Positions 36,517 through 49,789 of a stretch of 64,000 bases of DNA are shown piece after piece. This stretch comes from Cucumis sativus (lineage: Eukaryota; Streptophyta; Magnoliopsida; Cucurbitales; Cucurbitaceae), in contig NW_022279559.1 of NCBI RefSeq assembly GCF_000004075.3, positions 124,001 through 188,000 of the forward strand. The letters are read 5' to 3'. The notes beneath the pieces were generated by a model that saw only the letters and a list, made by a program, of their open reading frames with translations, did no database searches and had not been told where the DNA came from. Each line of letters starts with the position of its first letter. Within the stretch, counting starts at the first letter, position 1. A program made the position numbers and the translations under genes.

Positions 36517-39294
36517 ATGGGTGGTACGAACTCCAAAATCGAGAACAACGAAGCCCTACGCCTTTGTAAGGAGCGAAAACGGTACATCAAACAGGCCATC
36601 GATTCGAGATACGCTCTAGCCGCTGCGCATGTTTGTTACGTTCAGGCCCTCAGAAACGTCGGCGTTTCTCTCCGACGATATGCCGAGGCTGAGGTGTTGA
36701 TAGAATCGTCTTTGTCAACATCGGCTACCGAGATCGACAAAACGCCGTCGCATTCCTCTTATCCGTCTCCATGTCCGTCGCACACTGCCGATGCTTCGGA
36801 GTCTCCATTGCAGGAAAGCCCCATTTCTCCGCCGATAGCCACTATTAGTTACATGGTCGCCGGAGGTGGAACTCCTCTTACTGTCAAGGTCCGGCCAAGT
36901 AACCATAGTTTTGTGTATGAAGAATCAGTTGCTGATTCTTCCCATTGCCTCCACCACCCCCGCCGCCACTCCACGAGTCAGGGCCGTCTTGGATTACTTT
37001 GATACCAATGATGAAATTGAGAGCTTTAGGTTTTTGGGGACTGGTGGAATGGATGTGAGCTTTGAGGATGAGAGAATGTGGAAGCAATTTAAGGGAGAAA
37101 TGATTGATCCCACCAAAGATAAATCTCATGAAGGAACTTCAAAGCTAGAAGCAGTGCAAAAAGCTGGTGATAATGGTGAGAATTTGAGTTCCTTTGAGGC
37201 TGTTGAAGAAAGAAATTTGGAGATGACGAGACGGGAAGATAAAGAGGTTAATTCGGCAAGTTTATCAAACAAAGTTGTGCTTGAACAATCTGCTTCGAGA
37301 GGCGGGATGGAGTTGGAGAAGAGATTGTGTACTGAACAAGAGGATCCCTCAGAGTTTATTACTCATAGAGCTAAAGATTTTCTTTCCAGCATTAAGGAGA
37401 TCGATAATCGGTTTCAGAGAGCTTCGGAATCTGGGAGGGAGATCTCTAGAATGCTTGAAGCCAATAAAATCAGAGTTGGATACCTTGAAGAAAACGGTAC
37501 ATTGAAGAAAAAATGTCAATTAACTGACTAATTTGCTTGAGTTAGTTATAGCTGTTCATATGTGTATTTGATTAGTTCATTAATTTCCACTGTTGTATCT
37601 CAACTCTTGCAGGAAGTATATCCGGTTTTGCTTTTCTCGACCCTTTACGTCGATTACGACTTGTTTGTTGTCCTGCAAACCTGCCCTCTATTCTCATGGT
37701 AAAGTTCTTTTTGGATGAAAGAGATAGAACCCTTGAATTTAATATTCTGATATAGCCCTTTCCTTGTTAAGCCTGCTGTATTAATAGAGTCATAATGTAT
37801 ATGTAGAAGAAGCTCATAAGACAAAAGTGATTACATGGAAAAGGTCAACATCAACTCGGTCATCTTCATCAAGGAATCCTCTTGCTGCCAAAGATGACGA
37901 TGACAGTGGAAGTGAGTTTGTAGAAGAGTTCTGTATGATCTCTGGAAGTCATTCCTCTACCTTGGATCGGCTTTACGCGTGGGAGAGGAAACTCTACGAT
38001 GAAGTCAAGGTACGTCGATGATATCATGGTGAAGTATCATTGGCAAAAGTTTATCGTATAGATGATATCTTGAGCTCATCATTTCAGTAATTGCATTCTA
38101 GCTTAAATCTTATAGATTGATGAACCATTTTTATGATATACAAAATGGTGAAGTATCATTAGCAAAAGTTTATCATACAGATGTTATCTTGAGCTGATTG
38201 TTTAGGTTATTGAAATCTTGAATAAGATTTTGGTGATCAATTTGCATTTTGACCTCTTTTTTTAATAAGATTTGTCTTTTCATATCACTCGTGCTTTTAG
38301 GCAAGCGAATCCATTAGGAAGGAGTATGATCGTAAGTGTGATCAACTCAGATATCTATTTGCAAAGGATTACAGTACACAAGTCATCGACAAAACGAGGG
38401 CAGTTGTCAAGGATCTGCACTCCCGGATACGAGTTGCAATTTATTCTGTTGATTCAATATCAAAACGCATTGAGAAAATGAGGGATGAAGAGATGCAGCC
38501 ACAACTTATTGAGCTCATTCAGGGGTAAGAAGGGATCTTATTTTCCTCTTCACAACCGAAGTGATTAGGCGATATGACTCATTTTGTAGCCGGTTATTAT
38601 AGATTGTTTGCTGTTTTGTCAATACTTTTTTGTTTCGGTGCAGGTTGATCAGGATGTGGAAGGCGATGCTTGAATGTCATCACTCACAGTACATAACAAT
38701 ATCATTGGCATATCATTCAAAGAGTACTGCCATGGGTACACCTCGAGCAGATGCACAGAGGCAGATATCGATCCAACTTCAACAAGAAATCGAATGTTTT
38801 GGCCTAAGCTTTGCAAACTGGATCAACAGCCTTGCATCGTATGTTGGTGCTTTGAACGGCTGGCTACAGCATTGTATTCAGCCACAGGATCGTTCAAAGA
38901 GCAGAAGGCCATTCTCTCCTCGCCGTGTCATTGCCCCACCTATCTTTGTCCTTTGTCGTGATTGGTTAATCGGAATTGATGACCTTCCATCCAATGAACT
39001 CAGCAATGCCATCAGAGCCTTCTTGGAGAATTGAACTGTTCAATATCCCAACAAGCTGAACTACAGAGGAAACAGAAGCTTGTCGAAGCAAACACTGGTG
39101 AAGAACTAGAAGGGAAGGCCGACGAAAATGCCACATTCTCTTCAAATATAAGTTGCATACATTCAAGTTTAACAAAAGTTCTCGATCGACTAACGAAATT
39201 TTCTGAGGCCTCACTCAAAATGTACGAAGATGTTAGACAGAAAAGCGAGGCCGCACAATCAACATATTTGAATTATAAGCCAGTTAGATATTAA
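36517..39294 (+). CDS. DUF630/DUF632 family protein (NRG2-like), with four apparent one-base deletions
   Basis: Exons 36517-37496, 37613-37698, 37807-38009, 38301-38524 and 38644-39294. DUF630 is at residues 1-60 ('MGGTNSKIENNEALRLCKER...', with Gly2 as a possible myristoylation site). A proline-rich linker and then DUF632 follow ('EFVEEFCMISGSHSSTLDRL', 'KLYDEV', 'RMWKAMLECHHSQY'), with a coiled-coil-like C-terminus. Members include NRG2, a nitrate-signalling regulator; a precise role here is unknown. The reading frame breaks at 36941-36943 (before the poly-Pro), 36991-36992 (expected W-D-Y-F-D), 37698-37699 (donor of exon 2) and 39033 (expected N-W-N). Each is explained by one missing C or G. 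Adding one base at each gives 2148 bases, an exact 715-codon frame plus stop, with every splice phase consistent. Error in the sequence is more likely than a pseudogene, but the data cannot decide. Confidence 0.85.
38026..38220. repeat. 119-bp direct duplication in intron 3 of the DUF630/DUF632 gene
   Basis: 'atggtgaagtatcattggc' at 38026 recurs at 38145 with a few substitutions, and similarity continues for about 75 bases ('aaaagtttatc', 'atcttgagct'). Entirely intronic. Confidence 0.8.
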
Positions 39295-40205
39295 CCATGT
39301 AATTAAGGGGAAGTACAAATATGTCTCAAGTTGGGCTGAGATGGAATATTTGTATAGTTTTGAGGAATTTGTTGCATGATGATGATGCTCATTTTATTCT
39401 GCTTCCAGAAATCCTGTTGATTTCTTGAAAGTCAAATTCTTTTCTTTCCTTTTTTCTTCATTATTGTGATCTTAGGCAGAATCTAATCAATTTAGGACCA
39501 TTGAATTCTAGGAAAGGCGTTCTAGTTCTAACTAAAGGCCTCAATATCTGTTAGGAATTCCTATTTGTACAAAGTCAAAGTCCATAATCAAATTCTTGAA
39601 TATGAATAATGTATGTTGAGAAAAAAAAAATGGTTGAGACCATGAAAATTTAACACCTTAATCGAGATTGAAAGCATAAAGTGCTTCTCGCTTTAATTCT
39701 TCCTTCAATTTTTCATTACATCATCATAAAGCATGTTTTGATCAAAATTGTCAACAAAAATTTAACACCTTAATTGGAACTGAAAGTATTAAAGTGTATC
39801 TTGCTTTATTCTTCCTTTAAATTTTCCATTAACTAATCATTAAGATGTAAAAGAATATAAAACAAAATAGTAGAAGAAAAGCTAACATTGAGTAACAGTT
39901 TGGCCAAACTTCTTTGACAGAACAAATCCTTTTAGATAATGTCATTTCTTAACGTAAATATCAATTGCAACCAATATTTAATCATTGACATTTCTATCAA
40001 CATCTTATGATCTCCATATTTTATGTATCAATACATAGGAGAAAAGACACCACCATGACAATGGGTATACCAGAATCATTTGAGGTTTCAAGAATTGGCA
40101 GTCAATGATTTGTATAAGTGATAGTAGAACTTATCGAGGTTTTAGAAGCCTAACCACCCCTACTAATCGCCTTCAAGTTTGAATACGATTTGCGTGGGTT
40201 GGCAA
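39295..40205. other. Intergenic DNA between convergent genes
   Basis: About 0.9 kb between the stop codons of the DUF630/DUF632 gene (+) and acyl-CoA oxidase 3 (-), so it should hold both 3' ends. A weak direct repeat is visible: 'aatttaacaccttaat' near 39648 and again near 39759, each followed by a 'tgaaag' block. Confidence 0.6.
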
Positions 40206-43200
40206 TCAGAACCCGACGTATTGTGTGTATTGGGAGTAAGCATTTGACTGCATTGCAATGGGAGCCCGAGTTACATGATCTGGAAGATCAAATGCATCAA
40301 CTAGTTCTTGTGCAACGTTTCTCACTTGAAAACATAGATATTCGGTGAGCTTGTGAATTGCCTGCAGGGCAGAATGAAAATTAGCAGACGAATTCAACTC
40401 GAGGAAATGGAAACAGTGTATGATATTTAGTTATTTATACACCATTTGATGCTGGCTACAAATACCTTTGCTTTGTTGGGAGCTACATAGTCAACATTTC
40501 GGTAAGTTCCAATGTCGTTCCATATACGATCCAAGGCGTAAAGATCGCATACGAGTTTCAGAGTAGCCTGTGTATTCGCATTGGGACATCTGATGTAAAA
40601 TAACAATTTGTTAAACTCAAGAACAGAAAACAATATGAAGCAACTACAGGTGTTGGAATGAGAGGAACCTTTGTATAGCTTCAATAAATTGAGCAAGGAT
40701 TACAGACTCGATATGAGATTCTGCAAGAGTTAGAAGGTGATTCAGGCATCTATTCCATGCGCCAAAGCCACCAAGGGTTTTAGTATGCTTGCGAAGACGA
40801 ACAGCCACACTTTGAAGTAACCGAGATGTTCGATACTGTGAGATGAATATCATGAAGAATAAGGACTCTGAGTTTGAACATTAGAAGCATTTTCATTTTC
40901 AGGAGGCAACTGTTATTATACTCACTTGGAAGGCATCTAGCTGAAACTTAGGATCTCGCAGATGGTCCGCACTTTCCCAGCGTGCAGTGACGGGATTTGG
41001 CTGAGACAGATATGTATTCATGGATTCTCGCAAGTAGTTCCATGTAAGTGCAAGTGTCCCACCTTGAAATTTCTCCTTGTATTGCTTCAAGAGGTATGCT
41101 GCGACCTATACAAAAAGAGAAAAGTTCAGCTCTAGTCATCCAACGGTTAAAAATTATTAGAAGTTCTTTTGCATCATAGAGATGAGCCTAATAACTAATA
41201 GCAAGAACCCAGAATGAATGAATTGAAGAATAAATATACTATCATCTAAGGGAAAACCAATGGCCAACAAGCAAATGATTATGTTAGCAAAACCTGTTGT
41301 AGAAGAACTGTATTGTCCCCTTCAAAAGTTTGAAAAATATCATGATCGTTCCTAAGGGTACCAAAGCGATTGACAGCAGCATATCCATGGCCACCACAGG
41401 CTTCCCTGCAGGTACTCAATGACTTCGCTGTGTATGAAGTAATGTAAGCCTTAAGCCCCGCTGATAATGCATGCACATCTCCAACTAGTTCTTCATCATG
41501 AGTCTTCTTCATCTGTGTATACTTCTCCACTAGTTGTATAGTAGCAAATTGGAAGGCGTATGTTGATGCCAGCATTGGCATTAGCTTGTGTTGTTGAGAT
41601 TGGTAATCCAGAATACTGACTTCAGCCTGCTTTGGAGGACCGAATTGCTGACGTAACAGCGAATATCGAATTGCAATTGTAGAAGCAATCTTAAGAACAC
41701 TAGCTGACGAATATGCCAGGGCAACTCTTCCACCTACAAGTTCTCCTAACGTGGCTGCAAATCTTTTATTGATCGATGGTAAACTACTCTTATACTTCCC
41801 ATCTCGGGAAACCTGTCCAAATCGATCAAGGAGATTATCTCGTGGAATTCTCACTGAACGGAATCTCAATGCTCCATTATCCACCCCATTGAGGCCTACC
41901 TTGTGGCCACAATCGTGTATTTCAATTCCAGGAAGAGTTTTATGAGTCTTAAGATCTCTTATTGGAACAATGAACGCATGAACACCCATATCAGCAGTCT
42001 TCTTAGAACCGTGAGTTGGCAACACCAGCTTAGCGAAAACAGTGGCAAATTTTCCATGAACTGCAGCATTGCCAATCCACCATTTGATGGCTCCATCATT
42101 TGGTGTATTGATAATGAATTCATCAGTGATCAGATCAAATGTAGCTGTTGTTTGTAGACCCTGAACGTTTGAGCCTTCAAAGAAGTAAAAGGAAGAGATT
42201 CTATATCAAAATGCAAACCTATAGTACTGAACAAGATCTGAAATAAGCTCACAAGATTTAATTAGATTCCCTAAAGTTAAGCATCTAATTAATATTACCA
42301 TATAAGTTGTATAGCATACAACATAAAATGAGGTGTGAACTTAGTGGAAAACAAGTTCTTTGTGCTACAGATAAGGCTAAACTTCTTTAAAAAATAAAAA
42401 ATAAACAACAAAATTCTACATTCTAAACTTACCATGATGAAGTTCAGTCATAGCAAAACATCCAGGATAATCCACATTGTCAATACCATCAAAGAATTTG
42501 TCTCTGTGCTTTTTGGTTCCTAAATTGAGAACAGAGCCGCCCCAAAGACTACAAAATGAAACATAAATATGCCAAATTTCAATTAATATAGCATAACTAA
42601 GCTTAACTCAAATTCATGGTCAGCAAATTTTCTTCACTCTAGAGAAGAAGAGCTCAAAAGTTTGGAAGAGAAATTCCAGTTAAATTCATGGTGAGCAAAT
42701 GTTTTGGTCAAAAGGATTTTCCTGATTAAACTAATCCAAATTAAAGATTGAAACTTAAAACACGCTACCCAAGAAACTGTAGTTCTTTGTTAGAACTTAC
42801 ATCCAATATATAAATTCTCAAATTAGTTCCAACATTGAGAAACTTATTCTCATATGTTCTCCAAGTTTATTGCGAGAATCTAGATAATATGTTTTATTTT
42901 ATATTAATGAAATATTGGGTACAAAAAATTATAGTAAAAAAGGTCTAAAGAAACTGATATGGAGAAAAACAGAATAACTCCAAATAATATTTGAAGTGAT
43001 TTAGCTAAAGCCTAATTAAGAAAGAAACAAAACAATTTGATCCAAGATTCAATATTCAAGAAGGAGATGATATGATATGAAAATAAAGACGACCTGAACT
43101 GTACACCCATTTTAATGGCAAGAGAGACATCGACGCTTCCAACGGCTTCCATAATGGCGAAATATTTACCAGGATCTTCATTGACAAACCTAAACGGCTT

Positions 43201-43572
43201 AATTCCGGCCTCTCTCACGAGACCGATCAATTGCTTCATACAAAGCTCCCGATGATCGTTCATAGAGATCTCTACCGGCGTTTGCAATTCAGGCCTCGAA
43301 TTGAAGTAGTCAAAAACGCGCTCTTGAATCTCCCTATGTTTCCCCCTCATAAACACTGATAAACTTTCCATGTCGACATCCATTCTGCCCACCTTGGAAT
43401 TTCCGGCGCACGTTACGATTTCCATTCTGTACGAATCATCTCCGGGAAGGGGAATCATGGGAGTCAGGTGCAAGGACAGACGCTCGATCCGCCGGGAGGC
43501 TGCATGAGATTCATCCTCGGGCGCCCGATTTGATTCTCTTGGTGATGCCATGTCTTCGGACGACGATCGCAA
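40206..43572 (-). CDS. ACX3: Peroxisomal acyl-CoA oxidase 3 (medium-chain)
   Basis: Catalyses the first step of peroxisomal beta-oxidation, oxidising acyl-CoA to trans-2-enoyl-CoA with FAD and releasing H2O2. Seven exons on the minus strand: 43572-43094, 42548-42433, 42174-41294, 41105-40926, 40835-40669, 40589-40466 and 40361-40206; all junctions are in phase, 700 residues from the first Met or 693 from Met8. R28-I-x5-H35-L36 ('RIERLSLHL') is a PTS2 targeting nonapeptide; the C-terminus (...YVGF) is not a PTS1. Family motifs include '[20 protein letters not shown]', '[20 protein letters not shown]', '[20 protein letters not shown]' and '[15 protein letters not shown]', whose Glu is the catalytic base region of the acyl-CoA oxidase fold. 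ACX3 is chosen over other ACX types by these motifs and by the N-terminal PTS2. No frame break was found. Confidence 0.94.
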
Positions 43573-44497
43573 ACACGTTGAGAAAGAGATAGAAGCTAAG
43601 GTACCGGAAGGCGGTTGGGGGATTGATTAAAAGAGGAAGGGGAGCAGACGTGGCGTTCGTTGAATATATACGTGTCGAAATATGATTGGGAGATGTGGGT
43701 GCCAGTTGAATTGGCGCGTTTCTCAAAGCAGTTTGGATAAAGGAAGAAGCTTTTGGACATTCACATTTCACATTTTATAACATATCTTTACTCTTTATTT
43801 ACCAATTTTCAATCTCTAACTTATGAAGGAATAGACTTTTTTATTTCTGTAATTTCATTCAATTTTTAGTTTTTATATTTTAATATATCTTTACATTATA
43901 TATTTATGTTGAAGGTCATATTTTTCGGTTTTCATTACTTATTATTTGTTAATATTAAATAAATTATTAGAGTTAGAAAAATATTGCTATCAAATAAATT
44001 CAAATTTTATTTTCGGTTAATAAATTAAACATAGGACAAACCTATTTAATTCCTATTACGATTTCCAACTGTAGTGAACAAAATCAATAAATTAATAATT
44101 TAGATTATAAATATAAAAGAAATAATACAATATATATCCAATTGATAATTGTTATTATTGGTAAGTAAATGGTATTTAAAATTTTAGAAGGGCCTTACCG
44201 TGTTTTACTCATCAAAATTTCCAAATCAAGGGACGTAAATAGGATAACTATAATGAGACATTCAAATTGACAATTTCCACTTTCAAATTATTATGATAAT
44301 TACTTCATGAAAATGTGGTGCATTGGACAATAATCAATCATCAGTCCCTCAAATTATCTCAATCTCGAATTTCTATTATTTCCATGATCTGAAGTAATGG
44401 CATATGATAGAATCTCAATAACGATTTTCTTTCTTGGACAATTCTCTATCAATGGCAAAAAATTGGATATCTAAACCCCTGTTCGGTGTTCATTCAC
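43573..44497. other. Intergenic DNA between ACX3 and COX11
   Basis: Both flanking genes are on the minus strand, so this holds the ACX3 promoter (near 43573-43780, GC-richer) and the COX11 3' region (near 44300-44497). The middle is AT-rich with no open frame worth listing. Confidence 0.6.
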
Positions 44498-47400
44498 CTA
44501 TTCTTCTGAGACTTTGAAAAAAGTGTATGATAGAATCAAATTGTTGATGCCGTCCATTTTTGGGTCAGTTTCAAACTCAGGATCAATATAGAAGAACACC
44601 TGCAGAATCAGGTCATGAACCATATGATTCCCCTAAAAACTCCAACTACAAAAATGAATTTTATACACTTACAGGCATGTCGATCTGCTCCCCGGGAAGG
44701 AGACGTTGCTCTTCAAAGCAAAAGCATTGTATTTTATTGAAGTAGATTGCGGCCTGTAACAAAGTTCAAGTGCAAAAGAAAAGTTTCAATCTTCTTTGTT
44801 ATTTTGATGAGTTCTATACAGAAACGAACATTTGTCTATTTCCTGACAGCCTCAAAAGTTTGAAACAACTATTATGTTATGAAATTGATAAAGTAAGATG
44901 GATAAGGAGGCATAAACAGTAAAGAATCAGTCAGCATAGAGGTTTACGAAACTCACTAATCGTGTTTTCATATGCATTTACAGAAGGGACAGAGGGAGAA
45001 TGATTTACTATTACAAAGAATATTACAGATCATTCATAAAGTAAGAGTTCCAGGTGCAACTTTGATTTTGTTCATTCGCGTTGATGTATTAACATAATTT
45101 TTTTTTCCATTCTAAAATTAAAAAAGATAGGCAACAGTTTTAAAAGATCAATCTACAAGCAGTTTCTAACATTTTTTTAAAAACCAAGCAAACCCATGTA
45201 GATTGTTAACCCTGGATAGAATTTACTCTTAACAAATGAATGATAGAACAGCGCAATGAAAAGATCAGTGACTTGAGAAACAAACTGAAAAAGCCAATGA
45301 AGATCAAACTTCATTGATCATCTTAACACTTCACAATTCAAGCACTAGCGAGATTTCCATAAATAAAGCCAATAATCTCCTTTACAGCATACAATAGTTG
45401 AAATTTATTAAAATTGTGGTTTCTACAATACAATGTAGGGAAACTAGTTACCTTCATAGGTGTAACATTGTACGTAGACACACCAGTAATTGGAGTTGAA
45501 CTTCTATTTTCAGCAGTATAGAATGCAAGTGCACTTTCTCCAGGTTTTACCCTTACCTACAACAGATGAAGTTAGTTTTTACTCCATCGAAAGTATTGTT
45601 CCTTATGGAGCGTGCATATTTGTGCCTTATTGTTTCTTGTTGATGGAATGAGATGCCAGAAGTTAAGGACAAGTCAACAAATGAATGGCATTAGAACAGA
45701 AGTGAATGCAAACATTCCTACACGCACACAAGCAGAAGTATCAAGATTAAAACATTTTTTCGCAGAGCATGAGCGTGTGTGAGTTATACATGCATATGCA
45801 TAAGGAAACACCTCTCTCTGTGTTGGAATAAACTTCCAAGGCATTCCATCAGCTACGTCAGCATTAAACTGGACAACAATATCCCTGGTAACAAAATGAA
45901 AATTTATCAGGCATTGAGAAATTAGACTTTTTTTTTATATATTTTTATTAATACAACATGAAAGAAAGGCCAACCACCTAAGGTTAGGGTGTAGAAGAAA
46001 TCCCTCCCACACAAACTAAACCATCAAACCATTCCAATCATTAGTTATGAGACTATAATTACAAAAAAAGGTTTGAACGCCCACCAAGATGTAGAATCCT
46101 GTTCACTACACCGAAAATTATCCACCAGGGTGGCACAAAGAAGGGTCTTAAAAACCACAAACTTTGAAGCCCAGAACGCAGAACCAGCAACAAATGTAAA
46201 ATAGCTACAACGTGGATTGTTCTAAGTAAAAGTGATTCAGTAAATCATTTTCTTGTAACAAATGAAACTTCAAGTATCTTTCTTACAGATAAATTCATTT
46301 AAACCAGATCGACTCTATTAAATTGTGGTTGTTCCAACTCTTCAGGCTGATTGACTCCTTCTCGAACACCTATAGTCCATCTTACCTCTCTCACAAAAAA
46401 TCCTTTAAGTTTTTCATGCTTTAAAGCCCGACAAATTCTCTCCACAGCCAGTATCAATACATCCAATTTTAAGATGCCATCCAGGAAAAAAGCAACGAAT
46501 TTTGAGTGGCAAAGAACTGATATCATAACAAAAACTCGGAATACCTTTGATTGTTGAAACAATCAATATAACCTACCAACAACCTATTTGAGTTAACTTT
46601 AAGACTAAAAGCTCTCTCTTGAAGAGCAACATAACCTTGAACAAATTCCTTATCAATTCCACAAAGGGAAGAGCAAGGGTCACTCACACGATTGAAGATG
46701 ATTAACAAAATTTTGGTCTATGACAATAATACAATCTTCTATGACTGGAGTGCTTGCTTATTCAACAATTAACTTAAAGCATTGTTGCAGATCCTTAGAA
46801 GGTTGACTAACGTGTCCATTTAAAAGTACAAGCAAGAGTAACCTTCTCCAGCATGTTGCCCAAAGTTATACATTTGGTGGATACATAAATCTTTAGATCA
46901 TTCAATCTTGCAACATCGAAGAAAAGGAAAGACTCTTTCCTTGAGACCATGTTTACTTTTGAAAGGTAATTATTTTATCCAAATATTGTGAGTAGCTACT
47001 TGTGCTTCAATTTTTCTTCAAGGATATTTTCTATATAATAATAATAATATAAATGAAGAAGAAACTATGATTGTTTTGCTTGCTAAAAGTATTATTGATG
47101 GTAAGGCATTGCAATCTAACGACAATTGAAAAAACCAAAGGCAGTCAAAATATTATTTCATTTACTGTCCTAATTTATTCAATTTCCATCGGCTTCTAAA
47201 CGTTTGCATCTATGCCTCACATTCTGCAACAAACCAGCTTGCAACTGCACATCTAATCTAGTGCAAACATGAAAAGATACAATGCACAAAAGTATTGCAA
47301 TGCTTGTACTAAGGTTTAGCAGGACAATTAGTTTAGCAACAAAATACTTGAAAAATAAAACCGTAACTAATCCAATCATTGCTTCAAAATAGAACTACAT

Positions 47401-49277
47401 TAAAGAGAATTGAAACCTTGTAGTTACTGTTCCATCTTTAGCATGGCGAGCAATTTTTTCTTCAACACTCTGCATAAAGGAAATCCTTTCTCAATTGAAA
47501 AGCAAAGGTATGAGGAATCTGACACAATAACAAAAACTAAAGAAAAATACCTCACGGCGCTGAACAGTGCCCCCATAACCAGTAGCTTGGCAGAACCTCC
47601 TATAAAGAGGAACAGCCGCATAACTACATCCTACCATGGTAAGAACCAATGCTACAAGGTAGAAAAGCATATTTTTGGACTTCCGTTCAATAGCAGCTGT
47701 AGAGTAGCTGCGCTGAATATTGTGCAAGGAAGAATACCTCCCAATATAACGAGTAGAAAGGGGTGAAAACCAATGCTTTTGAAATGACTGTGAATGAAAG
47801 CCGCGTCCCATTTTTAATTCACATACATCTAAACCAGTACCTCTTTTATAAACATTACAAGTTCGACTTAAACTATAAGTTGACTGCAGTAGAAAGTTGG
47901 ATGTCAACCTGCATCCAAAAAGCATAGAGTGAGCATCTGTCAACAAAATCAATAACCAATCAGCAATGTGATAGTGGAGATAGATTAAAAATATACTTTC
48001 TGGCAAGCACGAGTAATCAAATAATTCTAGTCAGTAAGTCACTCATAATAACAAAATACCCTAAGTTAAGGATCATACAGGATTAGCCAAAAACTCATAT
48101 AACATATGAGATCCAAAGATGTTAGTTCTCTGAGATTTAGAGATAAACGAGGTGTACTGGTTTGTTTGAGGACATCGAGTGAAACTGAAATCAGGAATGA
48201 TAAAAGTGGTGTACTGTAAGCGGGAAGGAACAATTTTAAAATTAGTAAGAATTCCAGGTGTATGAAATATTAGTATAGTCCATAGGATATTTGATTAGAT
48301 AGAAATAATAGACTTGCCAATGGAAAAGCTAAAAAATTGAAGCAAGGTGTTCAACATAGCAAAATTCCATTTATCATCTTTTTTTCTTTCTTTCTTTCTT
48401 TCCTCAAATTGGGGAGCGCTTTCTGTAGAATTCTTGGTTCGCTCCAGTTTCCGATTCTGTTACGTGGAATTTTATTTCACTTTGTAGCTTTTCACGTAAG
48501 AATGAAAATTTTGTTTTGAAATTAGCATATATAAGACAGATACACCATTAACAATTATAAACTGTCATTGACAAATCAGACCACCTGCTTATATGGAAAT
48601 ACTAGAAATTTGATTCACCAATCACTACTTTTATGTAATTAATAACTTGGATTCCATATCATAAGTTCTTATGGGGCAAGAAAAGACTTGTCAAGAAAGA
48701 ACAGGACGAGTAAGTTTTAAAAGCATTAACTATGTATTAACACGTCAAATCAATTATAGTGAGAAGAAAAACTCCTCAACTATCAGCAAGTTTAATGAAT
48801 TAATATAACTATCTTAACGGTAACAAACATTGAACTGTATCTTTCATCAAGGGAAAACCATAGTCCCAGGAAAAACTTACGATGCATGAACATGTGAACT
48901 GAGATTACCATTGCGAGACCAGATGTAGCTTGGACACTGTAACCCATGATCAGCCTCATAGCAGGATGCTGCTGTTGCAAAGCTCAAATGTTCTGGCACG
49001 CCATCTCCAAGAAAAGCAAGTGCTCCAAAGGACTGCATCAAACAAGAAGATCCAGGTTGATCAATCTTTGAGAAAGGTTGAGAAAGATGGAACCTTCATT
49101 TACAATCTAGAGTAAATTAAGATAGCACAATTTCACAATTTTGACAAAATATTGCAGATTTGATTTGTCAAATGAGTTCTCCAGGGAAAAAGAAGAAAAA
49201 AAAGGCAACGTTCTTACGGTAGACTGGGTCTTAAGCTTCCTCCTTAGTAACTGCCCGATCATTCCTCCACCAGCCAT
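44498..49277 (-). CDS. COX11: COX11, mitochondrial cytochrome c oxidase assembly copper protein
   Basis: COX11 delivers copper to the CuB site of cytochrome c oxidase subunit 1 from the inner mitochondrial membrane. Eight coding exons: 49277-49218, 49032-48881, 47908-47551, 47469-47417, 45884-45812, 45556-45452, 44753-44673 and 44599-44498; all GT-AG and in phase, giving 327 residues. One transmembrane segment is at about 150-172 ('[20 protein letters not shown]'), followed by '[18 protein letters not shown]'. The soluble domain includes '[17 protein letters not shown]', '[15 protein letters not shown]' and '[11 protein letters not shown]'. The copper motif C277-F-C279-F lies in 'IQCFCFEEQ', followed by '[19 protein letters not shown]'. 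The N-terminal presequence, '[20 protein letters not shown]', is basic and typical of mitochondrial import. The presequence makes the protein longer than the roughly 290 usual; exons 1 and 2 are the less certain part. Intron 5 (45885-47416) is large and holds repeat-like DNA. Confidence 0.9.
45885..47416 (-). other. Large intron 5 of COX11 with a possible decayed coding insertion
   Basis: On the minus strand, 46562-46299 is open for 87 codons (with '[18 protein letters not shown]'). The frame beside it at 46708-46523 reads '[19 protein letters not shown]'. The two together look like remains of one coding sequence, perhaps transposon-derived, but I recognise no domain. They are interrupted and not joined by splice sites. 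Confidence 0.3.
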
Positions 49278-49789
49278 TTTAGTAAGTATTCCATAAGCTG
49301 GTTAAGAAGCCAAACAAAGAGTTTAGAATAATAAAAATGAAGATAAATAAGCATTTCAGGCATAGCTCAAAATAACCATACTTCATAATTAACGTAAATA
49401 GCCTTAGCTTGTTTCTTTTAAAAGAACACTTTTGTTTTCTTCTATGGGAGCATGTGGTTCCAATATACGCATATTCCATTACCAACCTCCAGAAGGCCAT
49501 CATACAAACACAGATTCAAAATAAATAAATTAAAAAAATAAGAAATACAATCGCTATCAAAGGACTGAAAGGTAGTAAGAAAAAGTTTGCCTTCACATTA
49601 CAAGTTCAACTATTTAAATAACTGGTGCAACCATGTATGGTATACAACTTCTAATTGGAGTGCAATCCACAAATCCTTTAGTAATATTTCCTCTTTTATG
49701 ATTATTACTATTTAAAATAAGAAACAAAACTTTAATTATCAAAAAAGAGGAGTACAAAAGAAAAGAGATGGGGTATCCCCACCAAGCCA

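Noticed and set aside
44560-44745. Plus-strand 61-codon frame
   Set aside because: Antisense to the last two COX11 exons, which are confirmed by motif and splice phase.
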